Source: Hydra vulgaris
Taxonomy: Eukaryota > Cnidaria > Hydrozoa > Anthoathecata > Hydridae
Assembly: GCF_038396675.1 (NCBI RefSeq)
Contig: NC_088931.1
Coordinates: 74,309,501 to 74,373,500 of the forward strand
DNA length: 64,000 nucleotides
Direction of reading: 5' to 3'
Numbering within the stretch: the first letter of the stretch is position 1; every line of letters begins with the position of its first letter. Under the pieces are notes generated by a model. It saw only the letters and a program-made list of their open reading frames with translations. It ran no database searches and had not been told where the DNA came from. This document shows positions 60,831 to 64,000 of the stretch, piece by piece. Both the position numbers and the translations under genes were made by a program.

Positions 60831-61019
60831 TTCTTTTATGTTTTGAAATGTTTTCTAATAAAAAATTTTCTCTTTCAGCGTACCAAGGTTTATGTTTAAC
60901 ATTTTTAAAGAAAATTAATCACATTGTGTTTACATTTGCCTTTTTTTAAGAATAGTACAAAATTTGAAATGTATTTCAGCGTATTTTAAAGAAGAATGAT
61001 TAAGTGATTCTTTGTTTGA

Positions 61020-62440
61020 AAAATGGCTAGTAATAGGCAGTGCTTAAAAGTCAGTCAAGTTCAAAAGATGATAAGATGAATTTAATTTGTCAAATATGGG
61101 CAGAAGAGCTGTGATAAGTCACTTGGATGGCAAAAAACATGCACATAAATTAAAACCAGTATCTTGCTTCTTAATGCCTGCACAGTCTACATCTAAAAAG
61201 CAAGCAACTCTTACAGTAGATCAATGTCATAAAAGTTGTGCCGAAATCTATTCTGTTTTAAATGCAGTACAAAATAATTTCTCATTGATTTCGTGTAATG
61301 TAAATGGCCTACTTTATCAGAAAGTGTTCCCTGATAGCAATACTGCTAAAACTTATGAAATGGGTAGAACAAAACTTGGTTATATAATTAATTTTGGTCT
61401 TGGGCCTTATTTTCACAAACTTTTAACTCAAAACTTAAAAAAATCTCCATAATATACTGTTTCATTTGATGAAAGCCTGAACGGTTCTTTCCAAAATTGT
61501 TAATTGGATCTAAATATTCGGTTTTAGAGCAGCGATCTAAATCATGTTGAATCCAGATACTTTGACTAAATTTTTAAGTCACCTCACAGCAAAAGTATTA
61601 CTACGTCTTTGTCAACAATTAGTAGCATAAATCTGACTCAACTAAGGATCAATGGTCCAAATGTGAACTGGTCCTTCCTTAATCTTGAAAAGTAGCGTGA
61701 TCAACAAGAGCTACCAAAACTTCATAAAGTTGGGAGTTGCAACCTTCATGTAATACATGGGGCTTTTAAATCAGATTTCCAATCTGCTGAATGGAATATA
61801 GAGAAGTTAATGAAAGCATCATATAACTTTTTTGATAATTCTCCGGCTAGAAGAGTTTATTATTTAACTGTTACTAAATGTGAGAGTTTTCCTTATGCAT
61901 TTTGCTCAACACGCTGAGTTGAAGACCAAAAAGTTGCAGATAGACTTTGTTTAATTTGGGAGAATATTAAAAAAAAGTAGGCAACCAAAAGTGTTGTTAG
62001 GAACAAAAAAAGATGAGTTAGCTTAAACTAAATTGAAGTTTTTTGGTTACATAGCAAGGTTGTTGCAGAAAATCTTACTGAGATATCAAACCGATGCCCC
62101 AATGATTCTCTTTCATTTAAAGATTTGTTCTCAACTGGTAAAAGTTTAATGGATTTATTTATAAAACAAGATATCCTTAGCAGTATTGTCAATGGCTGGC
62201 AACTTCAAAAATTTGATTTCCCTAAAAATGAAAATTTTCTGCCAATAAAATTAATAAGAATTAGATTTGCTGCAGAACGTGACATTTTCGAATTGATGAG
62301 AAAGGATGCGTTATCTCAGGATATCTTAATCAGATTGCCGATTCATTATCATTGGAATCCTGGAAAAAATATTCGAAAGAGGTTTGAACCGATTTTCTTT
62401 TCTGGAAACAATTGGTTGCATCAGTCCAGTATCAAATCTT
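61020..62440 (+). pseudogene. hAT-like transposase relic
   Basis: Plus-strand coding remains. MGRRAVISHLDGKKHAHKLK (from 61093) is the end of a zinc-finger-like module, followed by TYEMGRTKLGYIINFGLGPY and a TAA at 61450, read through to TVSFDESLNGSFQNC (first Asp region), NGPNVNWSFLNLEK, CNLHVIHGAFKSDFQSAEWN, ASYNFFDNSPARRVYYLT and FPYAFCSTR with a TGA where Trp is expected (R-W-V). Then come DQKVADRLCLIWENI and, in a clean 105-codon block (62125-62442), FSTGKSLMDLFIKQDILSSI and IKLIRIRFAAERDIFELMRK. Motifs DGPNVNW and C-x-LH-x-x-HGA-x-K are known to me from a hAT-like family of vertebrate and cnidarian uncharacterised proteins. The C-terminal dimerisation region was not found. Confidence 0.65.
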
Positions 62441-62442
62441 GA

Positions 62443-62862
62443 AAACAAAAAGCTGATCTTCATCAAATAAAAGCCGCACTACCTCCGCACTAATTCTTTC
62501 TTACTCACATATTACTTCAAATAAATGTGATCAAGCTTTCATATAATTTTCAAAGTTATTTGAGGAAAGTTCATCTACTCTTTTACCCGCATTTAAAAAT
62601 TTTTGCGCTGGAAATCGTTTAGACAAATTTTATTTTAAAACCATTAAAGTTGGTGTAGATCACAAGGTTTTGTCAAAAGCCTGGATATTTGTATTTACGT
62701 TATGTCATGTTTCCAACCATCCCATCCAATCACGCCCAACAATGAGATATCATAGTATGCCGTAGTTGGATGGGGTGGTTGATTGAAAAAGAAATTTGTA
62801 AATGTTTCGGGATTAATGAGATTATTAGTATATAAGGAGGTTATTAATAATATAATTCATTT
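62443..62862. other. No gene recognised
   Basis: AT-rich sequence with a short stretch (62720-62790) containing CCATCCCATCCAATC and GGATGGGGTGG, a weak inverted pair. Nothing else stands out. Confidence 0.45.
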
Positions 62863-64000
62863 ATGTTTTTAATGTTGCTAGAGTTACATCGTATCAGTCA
62901 TTGCGATTGGTGTGGTAAAACTCCATGTGATAGCTTATATAATAAATGTATAGACCACAATCTTTTTGCATGTGATATTTGGAATACTGTGATTGCCACA
63001 ATACATGTCATTTTTCAAATGGGAGACAATTTTTACTTCGAAATTCCACCGAGCTTTAATAAAAACCTAAAACACCTTAAACAAGACAAAGTTAATCAAC
63101 AAAAATCCTTACAAGTAGCATCAGGATGGAACAATCAAGTATATGGTGTTAATGATTTATAAATTGTAAAGATCCTAATACTGCCAGAATAGCAGAGTCT
63201 GTAGTAACTAGGTTACCAGGTGCATGTAATTCAAAATAGTGTTTTAAATACAGCAAATGCAATTAAAGATGTTGCTAAAGTATCATAAACTATTATAAAT
63301 AATGTAAAATTACCTTAGATACCTAAATTAGCAGATGTTAGAAAAACATTAAAACCTTATTTATTGTCTAATAATAAAAATGGTCAATATGAATAATGAG
63401 CTATGAAAACATTTGAGGCTATCCTGCAATAAAGCCTTTTACCTTTTTGAAATTCGCCCCCGACTTACCTAAATATGCCACTTAATGGGATTATGGTAAA
63501 GAATTAAAGCCTATAATAAACGCGTTATTTGGAAATAATTCATTTGAAGCTGCAGCAGCCAATGAAACGGATCGCAAAAAGAAACTACTATCATCCAAAG
63601 GAAGAAACGGTTGGTCGATGAAAAGGCACTCATACAAAAGATAATGGCCGAACAACCACCAAACATAATAGAGCCTTCCTATATCGATTTTACTAAAGGA
63701 GATAATGAATATGAACATAGCAAAGGTTATTTTCAAGAATTCACTATTAAAAAAGCATTGTACATAGGCATTAGTTTAACCGCTGATACTGTTGACAAAG
63801 TATATTATTTTCTATGGGAATATCCAAATCTCTGGGCAGACCCCGCTCAATATCATCTATTAATGACTGATTTATATTATACAGATAAAAATTTATCTAT
63901 ACGAATGTCTGACGTTAGAGTAGAAAATTAATTAAAAACAACAGGTAGTTCATCTATACTATTAGAAATGTCAAATATAGGCGTTAGAATATTTGGTACA
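62863..64000 (+). pseudogene. Unidentified coding stretch, runs off window
   Basis: Three coding-like blocks on plus in different frames. 62863-63162 reads HRISHCDWCGKTPCDSLYNK and DIWNTVIATIHVIFQMGDNF, with a C-x2-C...C-x-x-x-x-x-x-C arrangement. A middle part (63170-63600) reads SVLNTANAIKDVAKVS and DVRKTLKPYLLSNNKNGQYE, then FGNNSFEAAAANETDRKKKL. The last block (63611-63931) reads FTIKKALYIGISLTADTVDK and YPNLWADPAQYHLLMTDLYY. The even amino-acid use argues for real, decayed coding sequence. I recognise no family. The blocks may belong to one large gene or element that continues beyond 64000. Confidence 0.35.

Overview
The window looks like an AT-rich metazoan nuclear contig, most likely a Hydra-type cnidarian. 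This is inferred from GT-AG introns, very long (TA)n arrays, CR1-like LINEs and dense animal DNA transposons. There are no bacterial operons, rRNA genes, intact tRNA genes or CRISPR arrays. I recognised only one probable host gene; almost everything else is transposon-derived. All family assignments come from reading motifs and from memory, with no database search.

0-12.6 kb is a nest of elements. An outer DNA transposon with 153-bp inverted ends (1235-1387 and 12399-12551) encodes, on the minus strand, a protein resembling the DUF7869 transposon family. That gene is split by a PIF/Harbinger element (4663-11517, TTA target duplication) carrying its own transposase (+) and a MADF/BESS partner (-). 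The partner gene is in turn split by a Tc1-like element (6588-7980) and a piggyBac-like element (about 8722-10886). A decayed mariner (1801-2940) sits in the outer element's left arm.

12.9-17.6 kb holds three minus-strand exons of a probable DUF4806-like host gene. Its 3.7-kb intron is almost entirely one element (about 13697-17322) with its own inverted ends and a broken long ORF. 17.6-23.5 kb has a minisatellite-bearing repeat, a CR1-like LINE split by a nearly intact piggyBac (19405-22213, TTAA on both sides), and a 640-bp (TA)n array.

23.5-48 kb is mixed: transposase relics, a pogo-type MITE, a near-complete LINE with L1-type ORF1 (26816-31330), foldback hairpins, an adjoining P-element and piggyBac relic, a broken Tc1 with a duplicated right end, hairpins between TA arrays, and a hAT element carrying two tail-to-tail tRNA-derived SINEs.

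48.6-53.3 kb is the standout: a compositionally distinct minus-strand gene of about 1,550 codons interrupted by one frameshift and one nonsense codon. It has two N-terminal zinc-binding-like motifs, a region whose acidic residues follow FEN1/XPG nucleases, and a C-terminal CXC domain. 53.3-64 kb has a LINE 3' end, SINE debris, a spliced pogo-like transposase relic, a hAT-like relic and an unidentified coding stretch that runs to the window edge.
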